Below are positions 37,257 through 50,700 of a DNA stretch of 64,000 nucleotides, piece by piece. The stretch covers positions 62,001 through 126,000 of the forward strand of contig JAODTK010002688.1 in the NCBI GenBank assembly GCA_026419785.1, written 5' to 3'. Source of the DNA: Sclerodactyla briareus. Lineage: Eukaryota; Echinodermata; Holothuroidea; Dendrochirotida; Sclerodactylidae. The translations under genes were made by a program, and so were the position numbers. The notes below the pieces were generated by a model that saw only the letters and a program-made list of their open reading frames with translations, did not search any database and was not told the origin of the DNA. The stretch's first letter is position 1; each line of letters opens with the position of its first letter.

Positions 37257-37910
37257 CTGGAAAAACATAGCGGGAGCAAAGGAATAAACTCCTACTCCCT
37301 TTTCGTTACAACTCGATGAAATGGCACAAAAGTCACATCATCTCCCTTTTAATATCGGCAATGTTTTCCCACCATAATGGAGAAACTCCATGCTCCATCC
37401 AAAGTTTTTTACTTGAGACTTTGTTTTAGCAAGTGGAATTTGTATAGCATATCAGAATATTTGATTCGGTCCTGGAGGCCTATGCCGTTCGGAAGCGCAT
37501 ACCAGACATCATTGCTATGAGACATCAAGATCCATTTATAATTTCTATATGTTCTACTCTTTAGGCCCCGCAACCTTCCTTCAGTGCGCCAGTCGGCGAG
37601 GCGTCGAATCATTTCCCCTACTTTGTTGCCTATGTCCGCACAAGGAAGTAGTTCCCTTTCTTCCCAATTCTTTCGTGTACGACTCAGCAGACCGTGCGTT
37701 TTGGAACATCTAGGGCACCAACCATTGATGCGAGTAGAACGGGCGGTGAGTGCGATTGGGTGAGGGCGGGGTCCCAGCCAGACCTGAAATCATTATGTCA
37801 ATGAACTTAATAGGTGCTGAGGGGTCCCCAACCCCCTACCCGCTGTGGCCGCGCCCTTGTAGCCTTAAAATATTTGGATTTGTTCTTTAGGAATCTTTTA
37901 TATGTGTTTA

Positions 37911-38133
37911 CTGGACCTAGCCTCGGTGAGGTCGGATCCTTCAGGGCGAGTTCCTCTCGCTTGTATATATCGGGGTATTGGGTCCCTGGAAGGCCTCTCC
38001 AGTTCCTTCAGTTGGCGCTGGTTAAGGTCGTCCTATCGTCGCTGTTTCTCTTCTCAGTTCAGACTCGTTGGTGTCGTGGATCCCCCGTGGAGATACGGTG
38101 CATGTACGGGACCCAGCCGAGTCTGTGACTGGG
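37911..38133 (-). CDS. Phox2: Phox2 exon 2 (homeodomain, positions about 1-46)
   Basis: After acceptor TTCTCCCTTACCTACAG the exon gives VPY, later EKR, then RTT, NQRQLKELER, then YPDIYKREELALK, DLTEAR and Q. The family reads E-K-R-K-Q-R-R-I-R-T-T-F…QLKELERVF…[22 protein letters not shown]; the 'LALK…DLTEAR' ending is specific to Phox2 among paired-like genes. Most breaks are one-base losses in runs (AAA, AA, TTT, GGG), with one GATCC in place of ATC. The donor appears as CAG|TAAAC, one G short of CAG|GTAAAC. An alternative acceptor AG lies at 38123-38124. Confidence 0.92.
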
Positions 38134-38299
38134 CTGTAGGTAAGGGAGAACGGAGGCGATGTGATTGATTGATCGGTTATGCAGAATGGAGCCTGTGTCA
38201 ATTTTGTGCACATTACAAGCAGTACCGTAATCCTCCCGCTTAAAATCCTTTTTGTAATGATGGTACTACAAAGACGACATGGTACTACAAAGACGGACG

Positions 38300-38364
38300 A
38301 GATTATTATTATTATTATTATTATTATGATTATATGATTATTATTATTATTATTATTTATTTTA

Positions 38365-38397
<33 letters not shown>

Positions 38398-38500
38398 AAA
38401 AAATTTTATTATTATTATTATCATCCATCATCATCATCATCATTTATCATTGATTATCCATTATTATCATTATTATCATTAGTATTTATACCTCCAAGTA
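38300..38500. repeat. ATT/ATC microsatellite next to Phox2 exon 2
   Basis: (ATT)n with interruptions, then ATC/CAT triplets. Lies about 170-370 bp on the intron-1 side of the exon 2 acceptor. Confidence 0.95.
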
Positions 38501-41500
38501 ATGATATCATCATCATCATGAACAAGCAAACCCTCTGGGCTATCATTATGTACAGCAGTTCTTGTTCCTTTGTGTAAACCTATCACGCGTTCTCTAACTT
38601 TCATTCCGGTTCCCTATTTTAGGAAATCTTCCATGTACCTTTCTAGGAATCCCATATAATCCTTTATATCGTTCGTTTCTATTATGCCTAATATGAACTT
38701 GAATGCCTGCTTGTTGAAATATAAGAACGATTCTCTAACTGAAATGTTTCTTTGTTTATAAACTTTCAGCCTTTCAGCCGGAATGGAATTTATAGAACCG
38801 CGCTCGACGGAGGACAAAAAATCAGTTACGCCTCTCTCGCATATTTTTCACTTGTATTCTGAATAACGGATAATGAACCACACATACCTCAACAAAAGAT
38901 GTATACAGCACATGTAACGAAGCAAACATGAATTGAAACATTAAAATCGATTTTCGCATGAATGGAAACATATTCAAGCTGCACTGGTTTCTCTCCAAAA
39001 TGCGGGTGATTGTGCTATACACAAAAGATGTTCATAGCACTGTTCAAAGTGACATGACTTGAAACATTATTCTATTTATGTAATGAATGGGAATAATAGC
39101 CGATCTGCACTGGTTTCTCGCCATGATGCGGGCGATTGGTCGTTACCGGTTCATATACTATATTGCGCTCGGATGACCCATGTTAATATTATACAAACGT
39201 GTATCTTTTTAATTAAAAACCGCTAACCAAATGTTATTGTACCGCTCCGAACCTTTCGTCTTATACATACATTCCGCGGTGTTACCTCCCTTTGTTACGC
39301 TATAGAAAGTTTTAATTCATTATTTCATTACTAACATATCTTCATTCATGCCTCCTCATATTCTTTAAAAACCATTCAGGCCCTCGTCGTATTAACCTCG
39401 CTCCTCCAATTTACCGATGGAGAGAGAACATTTGTTTGTTCGTTCTGTTAGAAGTAAATAACAGAATATGTTCTCTCCACCCACCCTCCCTCCTCCGTGT
39501 TCTTCGACAGATGGGAGGCCTACTGCTGGGACCTGCCACCAATATTCGATCGATTTTCGAATATACATTATTTCCTGCCCTGTTCGGGGACGTTCGCGGT
39601 TTTCCTTTCCCATCCCACCCGTTTTCCTGATGTCTTCGGTGCAACGGCGCGTAAAATTCCACCATGCACCCGCGCTCCAGTATCCCCCGTTTTCTGTTGT
39701 TTAAAGTCCTATTTCGCGAACTAGTTAACCGGAAACCAATTCAAGTAAGTGATTGCGTACTCAGGGCGAAGAAAAATGAAAGTCGCACGTGTAAAGTCAA
39801 GGTAAGGGCGTGTGGGGAAGCCGTTCTAATATTTGAGGAGAGAAATTGGCATATCGTGGTATATAACACGAGGCAATAATGGTATGGCGTAGGAGTAAGA
39901 GAGGCGACCAGTTGTTAATTTGAAAGGAATAGCTAATTGGTTTATAAGAGATTGTCCCAGTATATGGGGCATATGGGCATCTGCGGGTGATCTATCTGTG
40001 GATGAAGCATGTCAGGATAAGTCAATTGCGGGAGGGGGGGCGACGGCCTCAGTAGTAGGTTATAAAAACTTTCATACAATAAGTGGGGGGTTTGATGTGA
40101 AGGTCGTGAAGGCAGATGGGCCAGTTCAGTACCTGTGTGTACCGTTTATTTGTAATCGTTGAAAACGGAGAGAGAAAAAGTAGGGCTAAGTGTGTTCTAC
40201 AGCGGTTGTAAGTAGGCCTAAATCGTCTGTTAATTCCGGTGTCGGTGTTCATACGACGAAGTAGAAACAAACAAAAAATCAGAAAGGAATTCGATGATTA
40301 CAATGGTGGAGTTCAGTCATCCACCGTCGCAAAGGCTAATCTTGAGTATACGCGTTTCATAGAACGTCAAGAATTTAGAGGAGAGACAAATGATGGTTTG
40401 TATCCATTATAACTTGACGAGCCTCTAAAATGAATGGGGGACAAGGAGTGAAAAATGTATGATACTAGATCCAAGATTATATTCGAAATTTTATTTTCAA
40501 ATAGAATACTGTTGTTTTCTTTTTTTAATCAGCTGGGATGGTCTGAAACAAAGGCTGGGCATCAAAGGCAGCCACAAGAAACGTTTTGTGTGAGGAAAAA
40601 AAAAACAAAAAACTGAAGTTTAAATAGCATGTATGGAATTAGTATATCTGGAGCAATCATTTTTTGTGTTTCGATGTCAAGGGATGAAATATATCATCTC
40701 CTCAGATGCCATCCGAACGAGTCGGACCTGAACAGGAAATAAAGTATAGGCTTATACAGTTTCAACAAGTATTTAACACATGCACTGGACGATACTGTGC
40801 ATGTAGTGTCGTTAAAAGTCACAATCTCCGTTTTTTAGGCTCATCTCATTCCATTCAATTCAATGTATTAGTTCCTTCACTTTTTGACCTATTGAAGAGC
40901 ATAACACTAGAAGTGAACAGAGAATACTTTTTTACGAAGGTAGCAGAAATGGACTATATTCATGAATCTTGAGGCCTTGTCGAAGCATTCTATCCCTAAG
41001 AACAACATTGAACACGCATACAGACTGCTCCTAACCCTCCCCAGTCTACCCCCCCCCCCATACCCCACCGCTTCCGGCCCCATACCGCTCAGCACCTTTC
41101 TATTATACAATTCAAAGATACTAATAAATTTTACTAACAACATTTTAAAGATCCATTAGGAACATTTTGGATACGTGATGACTTGCGCGTCAGTATGTCG
41201 TCAAAGAAAATGCAATAAACCTGACTATAGATTTGAATCAATGGCGTCAGAATAATGTTCACGCGACAAAGTTCTAAAATTTGGCGTACATTCTGCACCA
41301 CTACGCTATAACGGCGATGGTTATTCTCGTATTGTGAGCATAAAATACAACCCACAATTAGTCTACTACGTGATTATCCTATTAGAGGCATGGTTAGCAT
41401 TTGGAGTACGTTTAGACATCTTCCAAAAAAATTATCATGAAGGAGTTAATAGAACGACACCAGTGCGCAACAGCGTCCGCTTCGCATAGTTTCCCTAATT

Positions 41501-42140
41501 TATAACTTATTTCATTTTGAACAGATGTAGCATACGGTATATCCACGAACAATACCGCTTTGACATATCGAGATAAGTTTTATTCGTTGATGATCGAAAA
41601 TAAGTTATGTAAATTACCATAGGGCAGTGTTTGGAAGCTCAATGAAAAGTGAATATGAATAACATTTTTATTTTTGTGATTGGAAAATATCGATAAATCT
41701 CATAAAATAGCGTAGGTATTTGTCAACTTCGAGCTAGAGAATTGGGAAATATGATTATAGTGAGCTCCTTGGCTCCCAATTCGTGAACGATTAATGATAG
41801 ATTTCTACTTAGGCTGTTTCAATTAAATGCCTCAACGATCTAGGCCCAAGCTATCTCTCTAAAATGCTCCACTCTCGGTCGGCAGCTATCGCGCCACTCC
41901 GTTCGGATAAACATAGGGCGTTAATCCTCCCAGGTGAATACTCAGACTTTGAGTTCACGAATGTTATCCCTATATTGCGCCATCTGTTGGATTACTTGTC
42001 CTGGCATGTGAAAATGTGCTAGTGCTGTGAATACTTTTAAATCAACCCTGAAAGCGCACCTTTCCACTAAGGCATATATGTCGTAATACTGGTTGTTATA
42101 GGCGCCACGAGAATTATACTTCGTAATTTGTTTGGCGATA

Positions 42141-42144
42141 TATA

Positions 42145-42205
<61 letters not shown>

Positions 42206-42262
42206 TATTATTATTATTATTATATTATTATTATTATATTATTATATTATTATTATTATATA
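42141..42262. repeat. ATT microsatellite in Phox2 intron 1
   Basis: About 120 bp of (ATT)n with a few single-base slips. The Tyr/Ile-rich open frame across it is not a gene. Confidence 0.97.
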
Positions 42263-42950
42263 CTGTCGATACACGGGCAATTGTTTCCATCACACCCATA
42301 TGTCCAAATTTCTCCATTTCAACTTTTCATTTCAACCGCACTTGTGTCGTTGGACATTTTTATTAGCTGATAGAGTAAAATGATAAGATGGCTATGTAAA
42401 TTACGGCGAAAAACGAGGATAGGTTGGAAGCATACGAATCAGCTAATAGAGAAACGTGGAAGAGTTATCATAATATCATCATTTGTTTACGTGCGATTAT
42501 TCATCCACCCTCCTTTTTTCATAGTATCAAGCCGCGTTTCCCCTAACTAAGTTGAAATGAATATGTTTTGCGGACGCATGGGGTGATGATATGTAACATA
42601 TCAACAGTGAACAAGTGAATCTTCAAAATCACTCAAAATTGAATTACAGACAGTTACCGAAAAGTAAATATGAGGAGTTTTGAAAGTTTCATAATTGAGT
42701 TTAGTTATTGAGACTGTTTTCAGCTCCAACCTCATAAAACGTGAATTTGGTATGTTTCATGGATCCAATTGTTTCTTACTTCCAACTACTTGACTTTTTT
42801 CTAGTGTTCGAACATGTTGAACATGAGCTGCAACGTAATTTATTGGCCTACTAGGCTACTATAGCAACAATATAAGTAAAATCAGGATGGGTCCATGCCT
42901 GTGCCATTGCCTCTATATACACAGATACTGAAATATGCGTGTGATTGATA

Positions 42951-43393
42951 GATATGTTTTCCTCGGAAGAATTTCAAAAACTTACATTCAAAATGTGCTT
43001 ACGTCATGCAAAAAGCAGTTATGTTTTAGGTTTTCTTCTAATACCAACTATTATTATAGTATAAAAAGATGACCTTCTTGTCGATTTAGGTAATTTTTCT
43101 GTAGGCACAGGCGTGCTGACATTTTTCAAACATTAAAAAAAAGAAACACTCAGGTTTGCTTTATTTTTTGACTCTGCAGCTGCAAGATATGTTTTCCTCG
43201 GAAGAATTTCAAAAACTTACATTCAAAATGTGCTTACGTCATGCAAAAAGCAGTTATGTTTTAGGTTTTCTTTTAATACCAACTATTATTATAGTATAAA
43301 AAGATGACCTTCTTGTCGATTTAGGTAATTTTCTGTAGGCACAGGCGTGCTGACATTTTTCAAACATTAAAAAAAAGAAACACTCAGGTTTGC
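42951..43393. repeat. 209-bp direct duplication in Phox2 intron 1
   Basis: 42951-43159 and 43186-43393 are almost identical (GATATGTTTTCCTCGGAAGA to AAACACTCAGGTTTGC); the main differences are CTTCTAAT/CTTTTAAT and a T run one base shorter. A 26-bp spacer separates them. Confidence 0.97.
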
Positions 43394-43799
43394 ATATATT
43401 TTGCTAGCAGTAGTTGTGTGTGTTGTTTTTTTTCAACCAGAACGGATATATTTAGTAATTTAATATATTTACCGAAGTTAAAATGTTCGTATACAAAGTG
43501 CCGCCTTGTTTATTTTGTCAACTGAGAAATTGAAAGCCAAGGGTACTGTAACCGTTTATCCAAAGCCCTAGGTCTATTGTACTTTTTGTAAAAGAACAAT
43601 TTGTTTTTTATAGGGGTTTAAGTAAATGAAAAAAATCGGTATGTTCCTAAATATAAGGTCACAATCCAATTTTATTTTCGGGGCCTTACTTTCTGCGGCT
43701 GCATAGGCATATCAGTGAGGTTCAGTATGGTACGGTATATCAACGGCTTTTTGGTTTCCGTTTCGCCCAGTTGAACCAGTTATGTCCCATAGGCTCTGT

Positions 43800-45070
43800 A
43801 GCCGCGATCCCTTAAGTGTAATGAACTCTCACGTTATGTGACGGCTAAAGTTCATATACGTGGCAGATCTGACTACCACACAGGTGCGCCGCTGGCAACG
43901 GGATCGCCTCCATACCTCGTGCGTTTTCGTTTTGACATTTCTGTTTCAAATTCTCTAAAGACACATAACGCCAACCAAAGAGAGAGAGACCGGAATTGTG
44001 AAGACAAATCGTGCATAAAGGATTACGATTAATTTCGCAATTTAACTCGCTCCGAGCAACTAATTAGCGAGAGAGCCTCTTCCGCTCGGAGCCTATCGGG
44101 GCCACGAATAATAGCAAACGAGGATGTCGACTGTCCTGTCACAGCCATACTCCAGTTTGGCTACCTCTTTTCCCGGTGCTGATTTTGAAGATGAATGATC
44201 ATATACCGTCAACACCCCGAGGTCGCAAATTTAATCTTCCGTTCAAAATTGTCTAGTTCGTGGTGCTTCGTATCCTCCAGACAACCACAAAGCCCTGACG
44301 ATAGCTATCCCACTCCCAGTCATAGCTAGCAGACAACACCTAAACAGCTATTGAGATGTGGCGGCCGGACTCCTTTATAGGATATAGGCTGACTTAAACG
44401 AAAGTTTCTCCGGGGTCCAGGAAGCAACACGGGGCGCTGGCGCTCGGGTGAAAATTCTTGATCGAAGCTAGCAGAAAGGAAATGTGGTTCTCTTTTTGGT
44501 ATCTTCGTGGATTCTCCCCGACACTTCGGGCGACGGGACTATACGAAATACCGACACATGTCGGAACGGAGACAGTCAAAAGTTTCCCGCGTAAAAATTC
44601 CCCGCGCACACTTGATAATAGGAGAAGGCTCGCTCGCTGCATCGAGCCTTAAAGCGCTACGGGCGCGTATATTCTTATGGGCGCGCGTAAATTTGAGTTT
44701 GCTCCACCGGCCTCAGTGTGGCTTATTTAATTGTAACTCAAGAAAATCCAGGGGGAAGGTGTCGCGTGGTCTCCCAAAAGATAACAAACGAATTTTTAAC
44801 GCGAGGGGAACGGAATTATGGTAGGCAAAACGCGGCGAAAGAATACTATGCGCCCAGAAACGTCGACAGGAATGATGAAGGAGACGCAGGTTTCCGACAA
44901 TCCGCTGGCGCTAGTTGCCCGTCAGGCGCAAGTGGTTTATATTCGGATAACAAAATCGGCGGACTCGAAGGACGGGGTGAGGGAACTGGGAAATTTGGAT
45001 ATCATACGGGAAATAATCTGACTTATGTTGCGATACGATTGATTTTAGTTACACCGAATACTGTATAACA
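43800..45070. other. CpG-richer block in Phox2 intron 1, function unknown
   Basis: Higher CpG and GC than its surroundings, with several overlapping plus-strand open frames (44458-45068) and one minus frame. No peptide is recognised and no clear exon borders are seen. It may be an alternative promoter, an enhancer or a nested exon. Confidence 0.25.
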
Positions 45071-45659
45071 CGGGTTTGGGACTAATTAAATACTTTTAAT
45101 ATGCATCGCCCTTTGTCCTATACACATTACCCCCGGTGATGAATTTTGGTTTTTTTCGCGTTGAAGCGTACGTTGATCACCATGGTAGGCCCTACAGAAA
45201 TGTATACGAATCCCTCGCTTACTATATTCAGGCCACTGGATCTACCTCTGATACATTGGTCTGGACGGGTCGCCCCTAAATTAGGGCAAATACAGGATAT
45301 GCTATGAAAGAAGAGTTACACAACGAGGTCACCTCATTCACCTACACAACGATGACAAATATCCACCTATTCTATGGTATCCTATGTCGAGAATAAAGTT
45401 TTCCTTCCTTCATAGACTTTTTTTTTTAATCGTCAACCGCTCGGGGCCACGGTTCATATCGATACCACATGTGCTGATGGGCGTTGGGCGCTATAAGTCG
45501 TAAAAACAGACAAGCCCCGGTCTCATACCAACAAAGCATTCACTCGCTAATAACCTCCAACTAGCTATGTGCGCCGCCAGTGACGCAAAACTAAAATCAA
45601 TGTCTAGTTTTCCCTAATTAATAGCAATCAGCTTGATAAATACGCCATTTTCCATCACT

Positions 45660-45760
45660 TTCCATGTCCAGCCCCCCCCCCCCGCCCCTAGGCCCCGCCC
45701 CCCCCCCCCCCCCGGAAAAGCCCCGCCCCCTCCCCTCCCCCGACCCCCCATAAAACTGGA
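45660..45760. repeat. C-rich low-complexity tract
   Basis: CCCCGCCCC-type runs, including about 18 consecutive C near 45697. Followed by AT-rich sequence. Lies in Phox2 intron 1. Confidence 0.9.
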
Positions 45761-46965
45761 TGTTTCAGCTTTTCCTGAAGTCGGGTCGCACATGTGATAT
45801 CCGAGCGTTTTTAAAAATCGCCAATGGCAGATTGCACAGCCAATAGGAGGTATATATAACTACACCTCAAGAGTGAGAGTGACGCATGTCCTAGAATCCG
45901 TAGTATAGCCATAACACTATCTGTAAACCTGACAACAGCCGCGCCCATCAGCCCATGCGTGACGCATTTTTATGGTACAATATGAAGTGTAACATTGTAA
46001 TCTAACTACACCATCGAAAGAGGTCATTCCAAAACGCGGAATTCCATTATATTTCGGAATCGTTTAACCGTGAACTCTGCGCACATGCATCGAGAGACAA
46101 CCGCCGTAATATGTTAACAATTTGTTTTGTTATTTATTAAATTTCTGCGTTTCACGTCATCCTTGAAATCCATACCCGTCGCGGTATACGGAAATATATA
46201 GCCCGTCTACGCGCGCTGCAGTACGTACCGGTGGGGGCCGAGGCATGGAATAATGTAAGTTGTTGAGGATCAGTTATGTGGACTGATATTATCCCGGCGC
46301 GGGCGCACCTACCCCGTAACGACATTAGGGAGAGAAATTGGCGCGGCAAAATCAAATAGGGCGACCTGCAACTCATTAAGGACGATCTTAGAGTAGAGTT
46401 AAAGAGAACTCGAAAAACAAACCGGAGCGTGATCAAATTACGGGCTCCCTGCATCGTCAAAGTTCCCCACTGATATGAATTTGAAGAGATAACTTTGGTT
46501 GTAGAAGGTTTCCCCACGACGAGAGTAAATATATAATTCCATAAGGGTAGGCTAAAATGAAGTTAAAAATGGTATAAAAATGGTATATATATATATAACG
46601 ATAGAGGGGCGAACGGCGCGAAACTTGGCATAGCTCATCTGTAGGTTGTCTGCGCAAGGTGTAGGCTGTTACGTATAGAACCCATGGACCTTTATACGGG
46701 AATACACGGATTATCATCTTACTTCCTTTTCGCGATATATGCTACTGTCATCCACAGAAATAAGCAACTAACGGACAATGGTAATTGGGAGACCCTATTG
46801 ACATTTTTCAAGAACAGGGACCTTAAGGTCTTATTGAAGCGTTCGAAAAAAGTAGGCCGAATATAATTTTGGAGTGAAGCTATTTCTGTTGTTGTATAAT
46901 TTATGGAACTTTTTTTCTCTCTTTGAAAGGAATTTACGCTGATCGAAATTTACATTGGTTATACG

Positions 46966-46967
<2 letters not shown>

Positions 46968-46996
<29 letters not shown>

Positions 46997-47100
46997 GTGA
47001 TGTATGTATGTATGTATGTATGTATGTATGTATGTCTGTAATGTCTACTGTATGTATGTAGTATGTATGTATGTATGATGTAATGTATGTTGTATGTAGG
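46968..47100. repeat. GTAT microsatellite
   Basis: (GTAT)n with slips, continuing weakly to 47165. Confidence 0.96.
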
Positions 47101-47684
47101 TTTGTATATTGAAGGCCCATGCATGCAGCCCTATGTATGTATGCAGGCCTACGTATGTATGTATGCGGATACGTTCAAGTAATAGGAATAATTACTATAA
47201 CATTACGTAACATAACAGACACCCTAACTTAACCAACATGATAACGTTGCGATAGGCTACTCACACAGTTGCCTATACTTCTAGATCATTTCATGACGTC
47301 ATGATGACGAGTGGATCTACACATATTCACAAAGATTTATTCATCTTCGTTCGTTTTTTGAGAACTTGAAACTACATGGTTATTTTCATTTTACTCGATG
47401 AGAATTGTAAAAAGCTAGTTTGAAGCCTCGGTCCGTTCTGTACTGTGAAAGACACTCATATAACGATTTTCCTCGCAGTTCGTAAAATTGTTCTCTAAAT
47501 ACCATACTTATTCAACTGGAAAAATGAGCTACAGTCCAAATATAGGGGCTAGATCAGGGCACTGTTCCATCATTTTTGTTTCTATAATGTTTTACAACTG
47601 GCATAGTATTCAACGGAATATGTTCGCATTGTCTGATTTGATTGGTGCATTACTGCTAACGTGCGATCTGAATGGATTTGTGAG

Positions 47685-47790
47685 TTTGTGTGTGTGCGTG
47701 TGTGTGTGTGTGGGGGGGGGGGGGGGGTGCGTGTGTTTGTGTGTGCGCGCGCGCGTGTGTGTGTGTGTGTGCGTGCGCGCGCGCGGGGGA
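47685..47790. repeat. GT/GC microsatellite with a G14 run
   Basis: Alternating TG and CG blocks (potential Z-DNA) with a G run near 47711-47726. Confidence 0.95.
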
Positions 47791-50700
47791 TGTGTGCAAA
47801 ATCCTTTAACTGGCCAGGCATTCACGGATAACCATTTCATGTTCAAAGGTGCATGGATTATCGCCTCGTGCAATCGCCGTCCTTTGCATGAGGTCACATT
47901 GGGAGCAGTTTAGTCGGAGGTAGAAATAAATGTGATTGTTAATTGTATAACCTTGATTGAATATTACAAACTATTTAAGGTGACAGGGGTTCGCAAAGAA
48001 CTGTCAAACAGTTCACGGGAATGCAATGCTTTGACAACATTGCCTCTTCGGCCAAAAATAAAAAATATTAAAAAAAGTACGCAGGAATGGCGCAGATTTA
48101 AACGATTGGTGCATGGTTGCGACCAAGACAATTGAAAATTAGGCCCACTCCACTCATCCGTTATAATATTCTGCGTCAGAAATACTGTATGTTGCCCCGT
48201 GATGCATGCATGACTGTGGAGAATGATACAAAGGCCTATACCAGCTCTTAACACAGTTAGGCATTTTTTGAGCGAAAGATGAAATGATCCACCCTGCACG
48301 CAGAGAGTTGAAATTGGGCAATTTTTTCTTTCATTTTTGTCAAACCTATCTCTGGCCATAAAAAAGAAAAACATTTCCTCACACTTCACTTGATCACTGT
48401 AGGTGATTTTTTTTTTATAATTTATTCAATGAATTTTCTGCCCGTAAAAATATTCTGGGCATCACGGTGATACTATATATAATGGAATCGTGTGTTTTAA
48501 CTGAAATTATTTTTATTGTCACCAAATAGACATTTGTGCCTCCATATACAGTCATAGGGTTGCCTGATAAACGATTTCAGTGAAGCATTTACAAAAAATC
48601 CTCTATAAAAACACATATTGCTCTCTGGGTTTTTAAAGTCAAACGTTGGTACTGCTCAGTAGAGAAACAATCAATTTGATAAAAATTAGTTCATTGGAAA
48701 CTCAAGGGTTTTTGTGATGTTTTGTTTTCCATCTTGGTAAATATAATGTGTTGCTTTATTTCCATAGAACTATTATCTTTATTCAATCGGCTGTGTGCGA
48801 CTGGCACTATTTTGGTTTCTATAATTCACCTGTTGGTGTTTGTCAGAGTGTGTGCCTAGGTCTAATATCAGGAGTAGGCCTTATAAACGTGAGGTGAACC
48901 CGTTGAAACAAATGGCCCTCACCCCTGATGCGATTGTGGGCGGTAAGCACCCATTCTAAGTTGCTGATAAATTAGCTCCCGACTGAACTAATTCATTTAT
49001 GTTGGTCAAAATGCACGCTACTCACCATTCCTGTGCCAACCGTAGTCGGTCTTCAGTTGGGAAATATCTGTCGGTGAAGGAAAACGACAATAGTACGATA
49101 TTGGTTCTTTGATAGGTTTCGAACAACTTCATACAGGCCACCTGGTTCTGTCAATTTATAGTCCTTTTAGGTAAATTAGACCTTTTATATTGCTCAAGGG
49201 AATGTCCTCTTTCTTTAACGTTGTTTCTCTCGACAATACTTTAACACATATTTTATCGAAACCAAGTAACGCTATTCATATTGTTCACATGACCGAAGGA
49301 CGAATCCTATACTGGACAATGCCACACGAATTGGAGCACGATAGCATCAGTCTCGCATAAAACATTTATAACGAAATTGAAAATCATAAATTGTCGCCCG
49401 GTGAATTTCTCATGAGGAGATAATGACGGGGAGAGTCCAGGATTGCATTAACTAATGAGAGTAGATGTCATTGGCAAGCGATCAGTAACATTATTCAAAC
49501 TGGCCGTATATTAAAGACCCCTCGTTAAAGATGCATATTGACACGATAGACATCCGGACATTGTCAACCGCAGTCCACAAATTTGGCGGCAAAATAGACG
49601 CTAATTCTGCTGTTATGTTAGTCATCTTATCAACAACGCTCCTCGTGATTGGATGTTTGTATTATATGATAACCAATTGTAGTCTTCTCGTTGTTTAGAT
49701 AAGGTAGATTCGGTTAGGCGTCGGACTGCAACTGTACGTAAAAAATATGCGCGTGTTGATCTGATACCAAATGCCCGCGCGAGGCCTTTTTTCCTAATAA
49801 CAGAAAGGCTAGAGTGTTCTGGCAATCTTGCTCACCTCAAATTGCAATATTTCCAAATGCTTTTAGGGGCAGTATTTGTTTGTCCTTCCATTAAAATGAA
49901 TTCCGTTCATACCCGGGAAATTTTCTCTCTCTCTCTTCGACGATGCTTCGTGATACACATTTCCCAAATAGTTTTTTTTTCAAAGACATATCCATGCACC
50001 CTTGTTTACACGCCAGGAGGACGAATCAAACTGGACAATGATACATGGGCGCAACCACTTGTTTGAGGGGTCCGAAGCAGTAAGAAGCGTCGGTTCGTGT
50101 TTGCAAAATGCATTGTGCGGAGGCCCATATAAAAAGTGGGGAGGGCCCGAATCCACCTTCCTCCAGTGATTGCGCCGTTGCAATAATACGTCAATCGGGA
50201 CAAAATAGCAAAGTTTATGTAAGATATTCATATGAATACGATAATTTAATAAATGAGCTGAATTTCCTGTCGCCACAGAAATGTGTGATGGTGTGGGAGA
50301 GATATGGGTTTAATTATGTTTATTTATTTTTATGTTACTTGCCGAACAGAGGATCGAAACTATTCACCTCGGCAATGGTGCAGACCTGGATACTGCACGG
50401 TTTTGTCATGCCTCTTGTCGGTACCTCAATGCCCCTCCTTTGTCCCTGCTCCATTCCATTGTGCTGAACCCCATCGGAAAGGCAGCAGGTAATTTTTTTT
50501 TATTTTTTTTTTATTTTAAATAAATCGTAGTGTGACCCGACCTTCGGGTGGAAGCGCGACGCTCTTCCAATTGTGCCAACCACTCGGTCAGGAAGGCGGT
50601 GGTGGATGACAATGCCATTTGTGGAGCCGAGCGACAATATTCAAATCACCATTGAACATGAACTAATCTAATTAGGCATTCATTTTTTTCCATTTCCCCC

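Noticed and set aside
36810..37319. 169- and 147-residue plus-strand open frames
   Set aside because: Antisense of the Phox2 last exon; the peptides are Cys/Val/Leu-rich and match no domain I know.
37814..38168. Plus-strand open frames over the homeodomain exon
   Set aside because: The minus strand encodes QLKELER, YPDIY and LALK segments of Phox2.
42132..42383. Poly-Tyr open frame
   Set aside because: Translation of an ATT microsatellite.
46831..47124. Ile/His/Thr/Tyr-rich open frame
   Set aside because: Translation of the GTAT microsatellite.
47488..47913. 141-residue plus frame and two minus frames of Cys/Val or His/Thr repeats
   Set aside because: Products of the GT/GC microsatellite.
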